From positions 1-33,483 of the forward strand of contig CAIQNR010000016.1 of NCBI GenBank assembly GCA_903873255.1: DNA of 33,483 bases, given 5' to 3'. How positions within the stretch are numbered: the stretch's first letter is position 1; the number at the start of each line of letters is the position of its first letter. Below, piece after piece: positions 1-9,909 of the stretch. Source of the DNA: an uncultured bacterium. Lineage in GTDB: Bacteria > Babelota > Babeliae > Babelales > CAIQNR01. The position numbers and the translations under genes are program-made. The notes beneath the pieces were generated by a model. That model was not told the origin of the DNA and searched no databases. It saw nothing but the letters and a program-made list of their open reading frames with translations.

Positions 1-15
1 ACGCTCTTCCGATCT
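1..15. other. Residual Illumina TruSeq adapter sequence (assembly artefact)
   Basis: ACGCTCTTCCGATCT equals the last 15 nt of the TruSeq read-1 adapter (...CACGACGCTCTTCCGATCT). The rpoB-homologous reading frame (KRRLSALGPGG...) starts immediately after it. Confidence 0.93.
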
Positions 16-2535
16 AAAAGAAGGCTGTCAGCCCTCGGGCCCGGCGGTGTTATGAAGGATCGCGCAACTTTTGAAGTGCGTGACGTTCATACTTCTCACT
101 ATGGACGTATCTGTCCTATTGAGACTCCTGAAGGTCAAACTGTTGGTTTGATTTCTTCTTTATCTTCTTATGCAATGGTAAACGATTTAGGGTTTATTGA
201 AACAGCATACAGACCAGTTAAAGATGGAAAAATTGAAGACAAGGTAGTGTTCTTAGATGCTTTCTCTGAAAGCGAACATTATATTGCTCAAGCTGATGCT
301 GTTAAGCCTGGCGGCAAAAAAATTGAAACAAAAACTGTTGTTGCTCGACATGAAACAGACTTTACGGTTGTTTCAACTGATATAATTGATTATATCGATC
401 TTTCGCCAAAACAACTTGTTTCTGTTTCTGCAGCATTAATACCTTTCCTTGAACATGATGACGCATCTCGTGCTCTTATGGGTGCGAACATGCAACGTCA
501 AGCAGTTCCATTAATTAAAACAGAAGCCCCACTTGTTGGAACTGGAATGGAACGCGAAATTGCAAAATCTTCAAACGCTTCTGTTATTGCACGTAGAGCT
601 GGATTTGTAGAATATGTTTCTGCAGATAAAGTTGTTGTTCGTTGCGATGAATCAGAATTTGAATCAGTTGAAGATTGGGCATCTCAAGGTGTTGATATTT
701 ATCATTTAAAGAAATTCCAAAAATCAACAATGAGTACATGGGTTCACCACGTGCCAATCGTTAATCAAGGTCAACGCGTTAAGGCAGGCGATGTGCTTAC
801 TAACGGTTCTGCTATGGATAATGGCGAACTTGCTTTAGGTGCAAATATAGTTGTTGCGTTTATGCCATGGCATGGATACAACTTTGAAGACGCTATTGTT
901 TTAAGCAAACGTCTTGTAACAGATGACGTTTTTACTTCTGTAGCGATAGATGAGTATGTTGTTGATGCTCGAGATACAAAGCTCGGGCCTGAAGAAATTA
1001 CTCGTGATATTCCTAATGCGAGTGAACATGCATTATCTGCACTTGATGAAGATGGGATTATTAAAGTTGGTTCTCGTGTTAAACCTGGTGATATTCTTGT
1101 TGGTAAAGTTACCTTAAAAGGTGACGTTCAATATTCTCCAGAAGAAAAATTATTACGAGCAATTTTCGGTGAAAAATCCCGAGAAGTGCGCGATACTTCC
1201 TTGCGAGTACCACCAGGGGTTGAGGGAATGGTGACAGACGTCAAAATTTTCTCAAGAAGTGGTATCCGTAAAGATAAACGTTATAAAGAAGAAGTTCTTA
1301 AACAGATTCAAAAGCTTGAAGGTGATTTTGCACAACATGCAGTATTCCTAAAGCGTATGATGGCTGAAAAAATAATAGCATTATTAGATGGTCAAAAACC
1401 TGCACAAAAAGATGCATCTGAGTTCTTTACAAAAGGTGTTTTTGATGCTGAAAAAATGCAAGGTCATGCTGTTGAAGTAATTACTTTGTTACGTCCTGTC
1501 GATAAGAAATTGGCAGAAGAAGTAGATCATGTAGTGACAACGCTACAAACACAATTACATGTTCTTGAAGGACTTCGCGAAGAAAAAATCAACAAGTTCA
1601 AAAAAGGTGATTCTCTTCCTTCCGGTGTTATCAAAATGGTTAAAGTCTACATCGCTATGAAACGTAGTGTACAAGTTGGTGATAAAATTGCCGGTAGACA
1701 TGGTAACAAAGGTGTTGTTTCTACTATCGTTCCTCGTGAGGATATGCCTTACATGGAAGATGGAACTCCAGTGGATATCGTATTGAATCCAATTGGTGTA
1801 CCTGCTCGTATGAACGTTGGGCAAATTTTAGAAACAATCTTAGGTTTTGCTGGTAGAGAAATTGGTAGAAAACTATCAGATATCTTGCAAAAAAATGGGG
1901 CATCAGAAGTTAAAACGTTCCTTTCTAAGTACTTTGAAAAAGAATTTATTAATAAATTCGAAGAAGTTCATGGAGAAGAAGGTCTTATGTCGCTTGCAAG
2001 AAAAACAGCAAAAGAAGGATTGAGATTTACGGTTCCAGTCTTTGAAGGTCCTGAATTTGAGACAGATATTAAGCCAATCTTAAAAGATCTTGGTATGTCT
2101 CAAAATGGTTCTTATCGTATCAGAGATGGACGAACTGGTGAATATTTTGATCAACCAGTTACGGTTGGTTCGATTTATATGATGAAATTGAATCACATGG
2201 TTGATGATAAATTACATGCTCGATCTGTTGGACCATATTCTCTTGTTACACAGCAACCATTGGGTGGTAAAGCTCAGTTTGGTGGCCAAAGATTGGGAGA
2301 AATGGAAGTCTGGGCATTGCAGGCTCATGGAGCTGCATATGCATTGCAGGAAATGTTAACCTATAAATCAGATGATATTGCAGGTCGTCATAAAGTATAC
2401 GATGCAATAGTTCATAATGATCAAATCCCAGAGCCAGGTTTGCCAGAGTCATTCAATGTATTGATCAAAGAGCTACAGAGTTTAGGGTTACAAGTGGATC
2501 TATGTAAGATTGGTAAGGAGGAGGTTAATGAATAA
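16..2535 (+). CDS. rpoB: DNA-directed RNA polymerase subunit beta, 5'-truncated at contig edge
   Basis: Open frame upstream of the listed ATG reads KRRLSALGPGGVMKDRATFEVRDVHTSHYGRICPIETPEG, a typical RpoB motif. C-terminus GGKAQFGGQRLGEMEVWALQAHGAAYALQEMLTYKSDD is also typical RpoB. Confidence 0.97.
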   Translation, partial: KRRLSALGPGGVMKDRATFEVRDVHTSHYGRICPIETPEGQTVGLISSLSSYAMVNDLGFIETAYRPVKDGKIEDKVVFLDAFSESEHYIAQADAVKPGGKKIETKTVVARHETDFTVVSTDIIDYIDLSPKQLVSVSAALIPFLEHDDASRALMGANMQRQAVPLIKTEAPLVGTGMEREIAKSSNASVIARRAGFVEYVSADKVVVRCDESEFESVEDWASQGVDIYHLKKFQKSTMSTWVHHVPIVNQGQRVKAGDVLTNGSAMDNGELALGANIVVAFMPWHGYNFEDAIVLSKRLVTDDVFTSVAIDEYVVDARDTKLGPEEITRDIPNASEHALSALDEDGIIKVGSRVKPGDILVGKVTLKGDVQYSPEEKLLRAIFGEKSREVRDTSLRVPPGVEGMVTDVKIFSRSGIRKDKRYKEEVLKQIQKLEGDFAQHAVFLKRMMAEKIIALLDGQKPAQKDASEFFTKGVFDAEKMQGHAVEVITLLRPVDKKLAEEVDHVVTTLQTQLHVLEGLREEKINKFKKGDSLPSGVIKMVKVYIAMKRSVQVGDKIAGRHGNKGVVSTIVPREDMPYMEDGTPVDIVLNPIGVPARMNVGQILETILGFAGREIGRKLSDILQKNGASEVKTFLSKYFEKEFINKFEEVHGEEGLMSLARKTAKEGLRFTVPVFEGPEFETDIKPILKDLGMSQNGSYRIRDGRTGEYFDQPVTVGSIYMMKLNHMVDDKLHARSVGPYSLVTQQPLGGKAQFGGQRLGEMEVWALQAHGAAYALQEMLTYKSDDIAGRHKVYDAIVHNDQIPEPGLPESFNVLIKELQSLGLQVDLCKIGKEEVNE

Positions 2536-5500
2536 TCAAATGCTCCAAAGGTTTAGAGAGTATATAAACGTAACTCAGTTTAATGCGTTACGAATTAGCT
2601 TGGCTTCTCCTGATAAGGTTAAGGCTTTATCATATGGTGAAGTTAAGAAGATAGAAACTATTAACTATCGTACGCTTAAACCTGAAAAAGATGGATTATT
2701 TTGCGCAAGAATTTTTGGACCAGTTAAAGATTGGGAATGTAACTGCGGCAAATATAAACGGATGAAACACCGTGGCGTTACGTGTGAAAAATGTGGGGTT
2801 GAAGTAATTCAATCTCGCGTTCGCCGTGAACGTATGGGGCACATTGAATTAGTAGCTCCAGTTTGTCATATTTGGTATCTCAAAGGGATACCTAGTTATT
2901 TAAGTTTAGTTCTTGATTTCTCGGTTAAAGATCTTGAGCGAGTTGTCTATTTTGATGTTTCAATAGTTCTTAATCAAGGAAACTCTCCTTATCCATTAAA
3001 AACACTTGTTTCTTCATCAGAATATGAAGGTTATATGGATGCTCATCCTGAAGATCTATTATTTAGAATAGGTAGCGGTGCTGAGGCTGTTAAGGAACTT
3101 TTAACAAACATTAACCTTCAAGAAGAAATAGCTCGTTTAAAGGAAGAATATAAACGAACAAATTCTGTTGCAGTTAAACATAAATTAATTAGAAGAATTA
3201 AAATATTTACGAATATTGCACAGTCACATCTCCGTCCTGAGTGGATGGTGATGTCTGTTCTTCCAGTGTTACCGCCGGATTTACGTCCGCTTGTACCGCT
3301 TCCAGAAGGCGGAAGATTTGCAAGTTCTGATTTAAATGAATTATATAGACGTGTTTTAAACAGAAACATTCGTCTTCGTCGCTTGTATGAAATCGAAGCT
3401 CCTGAAGTTATTATCAAAAACGAAAAACGTATGTTGCAGGAATCTGTAGACGCGTTGATTGATAATGGCCGTAGAGGGCAACCTGTTCGTGGATCAAATA
3501 AACGTCCACTTAAATCATTAAGTGAAATGTTACGTGGTAAGCAAGGTCGATTCCGTCAAAACTTACTTGGTAAACGTGTAGACTATTCAGGTCGATCTGT
3601 AATTGTTGTTGATCCAGAGTTAAAACTTGATCAATGTGGATTACCAAAAAAGATGGCCCTTGAATTATTTAAGTCATACATTTATGCAGGGTTGCTTGAA
3701 CGAGAAATCGCTCCAAACTTACGTGTTGCTAAAAAGATGGTCGAAGAAAGTCACAACGATGTGTGGGACGTTTTAGAAGATATCGTTAGCAAGCGTCCAG
3801 TACTTTTAAACCGTGCACCAACATTGCATCGTTTAGGTATACAGGCATTCCATCCGATTCTTGTTGATGGTAAAGCTATCAAAATTCATCCACTCGTTTG
3901 TGCGGCATTTAACGCTGACTTCGATGGTGACCAGATGGCAGTTCATTTACCGTTGAGCGATAGAGCCTGTAAAGAATCTGAAGAATTGATGTTATCAACT
4001 CGTAATATTCTTTCTCCCTCTAACGGTTATCCGGTAACAGTTCCATCACAGGATATGATTCTTGGATTACATTATATGACAAAAGTCAGATGTAATCTTA
4101 AAGGTGAAGGGATCGTTTTCTCTGGTATTGATGAAGTTATAACTGCTTCCCAATGTGAACAAGTTGATTTGCATGCTCGTATTAAAGTGCGCTTAAATAC
4201 AGGTGCCCTTGTTGATACAACAGTTGGACGAGTATTATTACATCAATCATTGCCTGAAGGATCAGATTTTGAATGGACAAATAAAATTGTTCAAAAAAGT
4301 GATTTAAAGAAAATAATTAGAGTGATTTATGCACAGTTTGGTCAAGAAAAAACTGTGTTATCGCTTGATAAAATTAAAAAGCTTGGTTTTTATTATTCTA
4401 CTCAAAGTGGTGCATCATTCTGTATTGATGATCTTCTTTCTCCAGTCTCAAAAGATATGCTTCTTAAGCATGCGGAAAAAGAAGTTTCTAAAGTTGAAAA
4501 ACTATATCAAGATGGTGTTATTACTGACGGTGAACGTAAAAACAAAGTTATTAGTACTTGGTTCCATGCTACATCAGAAATTGCTAACGACATGTTACGT
4601 GGTTTTGAAGAACAAGATCATGCTGCATTTAAAAATGAAAATAATACACTTTCTCCTTTTAATTCAGTCTATATGTTCTTGGTATCAGGAGCTAAAGGTT
4701 CTAAAGAACAAATTAAACAGCTCGTTGGTATGCGTGGATTGATGGGTAAGCCATCAGGTGAAATTATTGAAACGCCAGTTAAGGCAAACTTCAAAGATGG
4801 TCTAAGCGTATTCGAGTACTTTATTTCTACTCACGGGGCTCGTAAAGGGCAGGCCGATACAGCGCTTAAAACAGCAAACTCTGGGTATTTAACACGTCGT
4901 TTAGTTGACGTTGCTCAGGATGTTGTTGTTTCCATGAAAGATTGTCAATCTATGGGATATCGTACGATTACCGATTTGCGTGAAGGTGGTGATATTATTC
5001 ATCCATTAAGCGCTCGGGTGTATGGTAGAGTTGCAGCTGCAGATATTAAAGATCCAGTAACTGGTGAATTATATGCAAAGCAAGGTGATGTTATTACAAG
5101 AGAAATTTCTGAAAGAATAGAGCAATCTGCTGTTTCTGAAATTGATGTACGTTCTGTACTTTCTTGTCAAGCAAAACGCGGTGTTTGCGCTCAATGTTAT
5201 GGATATGATCTTGCACGATGCGACATTGTAGATGTTGGTGTAGCGGCAGGTATTATTGCTGCACAATCAATCGGGGAACCTGGTACACAGCTAACTATGA
5301 GAACCTTCCACGTAGGGGGTACTGCAAGTGGTGAAGCTACACAATCAGCATTTTATGCAAAGCATGATGCTATTGTTGAACTTCGCGGAGTAAGAAGTAT
5401 TGTAACTCGTGATGGAAAAAACATTGTATTAAGTCGTAAAGCAGAGCTTGTTTTAAGATCTGATGATGGACGAGAAATGCAACAAAACATTATTGATTAC

Positions 5501-6658
5501 GGTTCATTCTTACTTGTAGAACAAGGTCAAAAAGTTAAAAAGGGCGATAAACTTGTTGAATGGGATATCAACGCAAGTGTTATCTTAACCGAAAAAGAAG
5601 GTACTATTCAGTACGTTGACCTTATTAACAATGTGACTATTCAAGAAGAATATAACGAAAATTCTCAATCGACGGCTAAGATTGTTCTTGAACATAAGAG
5701 TGATAAATATCAACCAGGATTTGTTATCATTGATAAAGATGGTAACGAAGTTGCTCATTATTACTTGCCATCAGGAGCGTATGTTTCTGTAGCAGATGGA
5801 GCAGAAGTAAAAGCTGGGGACGCTATTGCTCGTATGCCTCGTGAAACTTCTAAATCTAAAGATATTACCGTTGGGGGCTTGCCACGAATTGCTGAATTAT
5901 TCGAAGCTCGCGCTCCAAAAGAGTCTGCTATCTTATCAGATGTAGATGGTATTGTTACATTCGGTGGACTGTATAGAGGTATGCGTAAATTAGTAGTAAG
6001 TACTGATACAGGCATTGTTCATGAATATTTAGTTCCTCGTGGTAAACAAATTAACGTACAAGAAGGTGACAGAATTAGCGCAGGCGACCATTTAACTGCT
6101 GGTGAACCGGTATTACATGACTTACTCCGTATTTTAGGAGCAGATCATTTGCAGCATTATATCGTTGACCATATTCAACAAATTTTTAAATTACAAAATG
6201 TTGATATCAGTGATGGACATATAGAAATTATTGTTCGTCAAATGATGCGTAAAGTTCGTGTTACTGAGCCAGGAGATTCAGACTTCCTCATCGGAGATCG
6301 TGTAGATAAGATTCATTTTAAAGAAGTGAACTTAGCATTACGTGAGCAAGGGAAGAAAATTGCTACAGGTATTCCTATTTTAATGGGTATTACTACAGCA
6401 TCTTCAAGCGCAGAAAGCGTAATTTCAGCGGCATCGTTCCAAGAAACAACAAGGATTTTGACGGAAGCTGCTATTTCTGGGAAAATAGATAATCTCTATG
6501 GTCTTAAGGAAAATCTAACTATTGGGAAATTGATCCCAGCAGGTACCGGTGTTTCTTCGTTTAGAAGAAAATACTTGGGTGATGATGTTTCTGATTTAGA
6601 ACGTAGAGCGCGTGAAGAAGAACGTAAAATGCGTGAAAGCTCATTTGTACGTAACTAA
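2528..6658 (+). CDS. rpoC: DNA-directed RNA polymerase subunit beta'
   Basis: NADFDGDQMAVH active site, zinc motif CNCGKYKRMKHRGVTCEKCGVEV, and PGTQLTMRTFHVGG. ATG at 2528 (MNNQMLQRF) follows the SD aaggaggagg and overlaps the rpoB stop by 8 nt; the listed 2510 start is an over-extension. Confidence 0.97.
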   Translation: MNNQMLQRFREYINVTQFNALRISLASPDKVKALSYGEVKKIETINYRTLKPEKDGLFCARIFGPVKDWECNCGKYKRMKHRGVTCEKCGVEVIQSRVRRERMGHIELVAPVCHIWYLKGIPSYLSLVLDFSVKDLERVVYFDVSIVLNQGNSPYPLKTLVSSSEYEGYMDAHPEDLLFRIGSGAEAVKELLTNINLQEEIARLKEEYKRTNSVAVKHKLIRRIKIFTNIAQSHLRPEWMVMSVLPVLPPDLRPLVPLPEGGRFASSDLNELYRRVLNRNIRLRRLYEIEAPEVIIKNEKRMLQESVDALIDNGRRGQPVRGSNKRPLKSLSEMLRGKQGRFRQNLLGKRVDYSGRSVIVVDPELKLDQCGLPKKMALELFKSYIYAGLLEREIAPNLRVAKKMVEESHNDVWDVLEDIVSKRPVLLNRAPTLHRLGIQAFHPILVDGKAIKIHPLVCAAFNADFDGDQMAVHLPLSDRACKESEELMLSTRNILSPSNGYPVTVPSQDMILGLHYMTKVRCNLKGEGIVFSGIDEVITASQCEQVDLHARIKVRLNTGALVDTTVGRVLLHQSLPEGSDFEWTNKIVQKSDLKKIIRVIYAQFGQEKTVLSLDKIKKLGFYYSTQSGASFCIDDLLSPVSKDMLLKHAEKEVSKVEKLYQDGVITDGERKNKVISTWFHATSEIANDMLRGFEEQDHAAFKNENNTLSPFNSVYMFLVSGAKGSKEQIKQLVGMRGLMGKPSGEIIETPVKANFKDGLSVFEYFISTHGARKGQADTALKTANSGYLTRRLVDVAQDVVVSMKDCQSMGYRTITDLREGGDIIHPLSARVYGRVAAADIKDPVTGELYAKQGDVITREISERIEQSAVSEIDVRSVLSCQAKRGVCAQCYGYDLARCDIVDVGVAAGIIAAQSIGEPGTQLTMRTFHVGGTASGEATQSAFYAKHDAIVELRGVRSIVTRDGKNIVLSRKAELVLRSDDGREMQQNIIDYGSFLLVEQGQKVKKGDKLVEWDINASVILTEKEGTIQYVDLINNVTIQEEYNENSQSTAKIVLEHKSDKYQPGFVIIDKDGNEVAHYYLPSGAYVSVADGAEVKAGDAIARMPRETSKSKDITVGGLPRIAELFEARAPKESAILSDVDGIVTFGGLYRGMRKLVVSTDTGIVHEYLVPRGKQINVQEGDRISAGDHLTAGEPVLHDLLRILGADHLQHYIVDHIQQIFKLQNVDISDGHIEIIVRQMMRKVRVTEPGDSDFLIGDRVDKIHFKEVNLALREQGKKIATGIPILMGITTASSSAESVISAASFQETTRILTEAAISGKIDNLYGLKENLTIGKLIPAGTGVSSFRRKYLGDDVSDLERRAREEERKMRESSFVRN

Positions 6659-6682
6659 TTGAAATAAAAAAGATACAGTGTA

Positions 6683-6757
6683 AGGCGCGTAGCTCAGTGG
6701 TAGAGCATTGCTTTGACGTAGCAGGGGCCAGCGGTTCAATCCCGCTCGCGCCTACCA
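6683..6757 (+). tRNA. tRNA-Val (anticodon GAC), encoded CCA end
   Basis: AGGCGCG/CGCGCCT 7-bp acceptor stem, D-arm GCTCAGTGGTAGAGC, anticodon arm TTGCT-TTGACGT-AGCAG, T-arm AGCGG-TTCAATC-CCGCT, then ACCA. Confidence 0.96.
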
Positions 6758-6809
6758 CATTTGTATCGTGGGTTTAAGGATTAATTTTTAGGTAAAGATT
6801 GAGATTTTT

Positions 6810-7040
6810 ATGAAAAAACATGAAAAAGATACTGGTTCTTCGCAAGTCCAGGTTTTAGCATTGACAGATGATATTGTACGTTTGACAGCTCACGTTGGCA
6901 CTCATGACAAGGACTTTAGTTCTCGTCGCAGTATCTTAAAAAAAGTTGCGCAAAGAAAAAGATTTTTAACTTATTTGAAGAGAACAGATTTTGATACCTA
7001 CACAACATTGGTTGCTGTATTAAAAGGTAAAAAAGCGTAA
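6810..7040 (+). CDS. rpsO: 30S ribosomal protein S15 (short N-terminus)
   Basis: DTGSSQVQVLALTDDIVRLTAHVGTHDKDFSSRRSILKKVAQRKRFLTYLKR is a typical S15 core. Located directly upstream of pnp. Confidence 0.93.
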   Translation: MKKHEKDTGSSQVQVLALTDDIVRLTAHVGTHDKDFSSRRSILKKVAQRKRFLTYLKRTDFDTYTTLVAVLKGKKA

Positions 7041-7075
7041 GTCTCTTCATTATTAAATACGATTAGAGAGACAGT

Positions 7076-9160
7076 ATGTCCAAAAAAGGTATATTTACAT
7101 TGCCACAACGTGGCTACTCCGTTAAAATTAATACGGTAGCGCGTCAGGCTCATGGGTCTGCGTTATTGCAACAAGGTGGTACAGTTTTACTTGCAACAGT
7201 TGTTTCTGCACAAGCAGAAGGATTTCCTGGATTTTTCCCACTTTCAGTTGATTACAGAGAGCCGTTTTGTGCAGCAGGTAAGATTCCTGGTGGATATTTT
7301 AAGCGCGAAGGGAAATCTTCTGATAAAGAAGTTTTAACTTCACGTATTATTGATAGAGCGATTCGTCCTCTTTTCCCAAAAGATTATTTTAATCAGGTAC
7401 AAGTTATTGTCACAGTTTTTTCTGTAGATAAAGAACATACCCCACATTCATTGGCGCCTCTTGCAGCATCGCTTGCTTTGTCAGCATCAAAAGTTCCTTT
7501 TATGGGGCCAGTTGGTGTTGCTGAAGTTGGTCGTTTAAATGGTGCTTGGGTCATTGATCCAACATATGAACAAAGTCTTGAATCAGATGTTAAGATTGTT
7601 GTTGTTGGTACCGATGAAGGTATTTGTATGGTTGAAGGTGCAACCAATGAAATATCAGAATCAGAATTTGTAGATGCGTTATTTTTAGCGCATGATTCTA
7701 TAAAAGAACAAGTTGCATGGCAAAAAGAAATTTTTGCTGGAAATTCAGAAGCAAAAGAAGTTTCTAATTTCGGTATTCATTGGGATGAATGGGATAATAA
7801 AGCTTTTGAATTCTTAAATGATGAACGCGTTCTTCCTTTATTTAATAAAGAAAAATCAGATCGCGGCGAAGTCATGAAGCAATTACAAAATGACTTTTTT
7901 ACTCATTTTGTAGATGAAATTACACCTCATGGTGATGACAAAAAGAAGATTTTTGAATTTATTTTTGATCAGGAACTTAAAGAACGTGTTACAGAAATCA
8001 TTTGCAAACAAGGCAAACGTATTGATGGACGTCGTTATGATGAAGTTCGTTCAATTGAAACTGAAGTTGGTTTCTTACCATTCGCACATGGATCAGCTTT
8101 ATTCACTCGAGGAAGCACTCAAAGTTTAGCAACATTGACACTTGGTAGTGGTCAAGATGAGCAAAGAATAGAAGATATTATGGGCGGTGAAGTAGATGGT
8201 TCATTCATGCTCCATTATAATTTCCCTCCATTTTCAGTGGGTGAAGCGCGTGGACTTAGACCGCCGTCAAGACGTGATATTGGTCATGGTCATTTAGCTG
8301 CTTCATCATTCAAATATATTCTTCCTGATAAAGAATCATTCCCTTATACTATACGAGTAGTATCGGACATCTTAGAGTCTGATGGTTCAAGTTCTATGGC
8401 AACCGTATGTAGCACAACAATGGCCTTCCTTGATGGGGGTGTTCCGATCAAAGATATGGTTGGTGGTGTTGCTATGGGTCTTATTAAAGGTAAAACATCA
8501 GATTTTACTGTTTTAACAGACATTAGCGGATTTGAAGATGCTTTTGGTCTTATGGACTTTAAAGTTGCAGGAACCGAAAAAGGTATTACTGCTATTCAAA
8601 TGGATATCAAGTACAAAGGTGGATTGCTTCGTGAAGTCTTTGAAAAGGCTCTTGCACAAGCAAAAATTGGCCGTATACATATCCTTGGTGAGATGAAAAA
8701 AGTTATGTCTCAACCAAAAACTGAATTATCAGGTCTTGTTCCTCAAGTTGTTATTTTAAAAATTGATACTGATAAAATCGGTGCTGTTATTGGTAGCGGT
8801 GGTAAAGTTATTCGTGAAATTATCGAAAAAACTGGAACCTCTATTGATATAGAAGACGATGGAACAGTTAAGATTTTTGGACAACCTGGTCCAAGCATTG
8901 AGCTTGCAGTTGGTTGGGTTAAGACTCTTGCTGGAAAAATAGAAAAAGGTGCTCTTTATAATGGTATCGTAAAACGAATTGCTGAATTTGGTATTTTCGT
9001 TGAATTGGTTCCAGGTAAAGATGGTTTAGTACACGTTTCTATGTTCCCTCGTGAAAAACAAAACAATTTGCAAGCTGCATATCCAATTGGGTCGGCTGTT
9101 CAAGTTGAAGTTGTTGAATACGATGCAGAACTTGACCGTATCCGTCTTAAATTAGTTTAA
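7076..9160 (+). CDS. pnp: Polyribonucleotide nucleotidyltransferase (PNPase) with KH and S1 domains
   Basis: GKIPGGYFKREGKSSDKEVLTSRIIDRAIRPLFP; MGGEVDGSFMLHYNFPPFSVGE; KH-like IGAVIGSGGKVIREIIEKTGTSIDIEDDGTV; C-terminal S1 GALYNGIVKRIAEFGIFVEL. Confidence 0.97.
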   Translation: MSKKGIFTLPQRGYSVKINTVARQAHGSALLQQGGTVLLATVVSAQAEGFPGFFPLSVDYREPFCAAGKIPGGYFKREGKSSDKEVLTSRIIDRAIRPLFPKDYFNQVQVIVTVFSVDKEHTPHSLAPLAASLALSASKVPFMGPVGVAEVGRLNGAWVIDPTYEQSLESDVKIVVVGTDEGICMVEGATNEISESEFVDALFLAHDSIKEQVAWQKEIFAGNSEAKEVSNFGIHWDEWDNKAFEFLNDERVLPLFNKEKSDRGEVMKQLQNDFFTHFVDEITPHGDDKKKIFEFIFDQELKERVTEIICKQGKRIDGRRYDEVRSIETEVGFLPFAHGSALFTRGSTQSLATLTLGSGQDEQRIEDIMGGEVDGSFMLHYNFPPFSVGEARGLRPPSRRDIGHGHLAASSFKYILPDKESFPYTIRVVSDILESDGSSSMATVCSTTMAFLDGGVPIKDMVGGVAMGLIKGKTSDFTVLTDISGFEDAFGLMDFKVAGTEKGITAIQMDIKYKGGLLREVFEKALAQAKIGRIHILGEMKKVMSQPKTELSGLVPQVVILKIDTDKIGAVIGSGGKVIREIIEKTGTSIDIEDDGTVKIFGQPGPSIELAVGWVKTLAGKIEKGALYNGIVKRIAEFGIFVELVPGKDGLVHVSMFPREKQNNLQAAYPIGSAVQVEVVEYDAELDRIRLKLV

Positions 9161-9162
9161 AG

Positions 9163-9882
9163 GTGATTACTTTGTTGAAAAGTAGACCTGATGGTCGTGT
9201 GTGGAATCAAATACGTTCTATAACAGTTGATTATGGCATATTGGGTAATACACACGGATCGGTTCTTTTTCAGCTTGGTAACACTAAAGTTTTATGTTCC
9301 GTCATTATGCAAGATGGCGTACCATCTTTTTTGCGAGGCAAAGGTAAAGGTTGGTTAACAGCGGAGTATGCAATGCTTCCTGGTGCAACACACCCACGCA
9401 CACATAGAGAATCCTCTAGTGGTAGAAAAGATGGTCGCTCAGTCGAAATATCACGTTTGATAGGTCGTTCGCTTCGTGCAGTAGTAGATCTTAATTTACT
9501 CGGTGAACGAACTCTCTATATTGATTGTGATGTAGTCCAAGCAGATGGTGGAACAAGAACGGCTGCAATTACTGGTGCATATTGCGCATTGCGTTATGCA
9601 CTACTTCATAAAAAATTCCCTATTTCCTTACCTGAAAATTTTTTACAAGATTCTGTTGGGGCTTTGTCCGTAGGATGGTCTCAAGATACAGCTCTTTTAG
9701 ATATGAATTTTCAAGAAGATGTCTCTATTGAAGCTGATTTTAATTTTGTTATGACTGGATCGGGTAGTATTATTGAAATTCAAGGGGCGACAGAGTCAAA
9801 GCCTCTTTCTTGGCAATCTGTTCAATCAATGCAAGAAATTGCAGCAGTTGGCATTACTGAAATGTTAAAAAATTTGCCCTAA
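9163..9882 (+). CDS. rph: Ribonuclease PH
   Basis: RPDGRVWNQIRSI, FLRGKGKGWLTAEYAMLPGATHPRTHRESSSGRKDGRSVEISRLIGRSLRAVVDL, DCDVVQADGGTRTAAITGAY. Confidence 0.95.
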   Translation: MITLLKSRPDGRVWNQIRSITVDYGILGNTHGSVLFQLGNTKVLCSVIMQDGVPSFLRGKGKGWLTAEYAMLPGATHPRTHRESSSGRKDGRSVEISRLIGRSLRAVVDLNLLGERTLYIDCDVVQADGGTRTAAITGAYCALRYALLHKKFPISLPENFLQDSVGALSVGWSQDTALLDMNFQEDVSIEADFNFVMTGSGSIIEIQGATESKPLSWQSVQSMQEIAAVGITEMLKNLP

Positions 9883-9909
9883 TTTCTTTTTATTACACGT
9901 GAGCTTTTC

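Noticed and set aside
4329-4742. 137-aa plus-strand Leu/Lys-rich ORF
   Set aside because: Frame-shifted shadow inside rpoC.
6561-6758. 65-aa minus-strand ORF (MVGASGIEPLAPATSKQCSTTELRAL...)
   Set aside because: Antisense of tRNA-Val and the rpoC end; a classic tRNA-derived spurious ORF.
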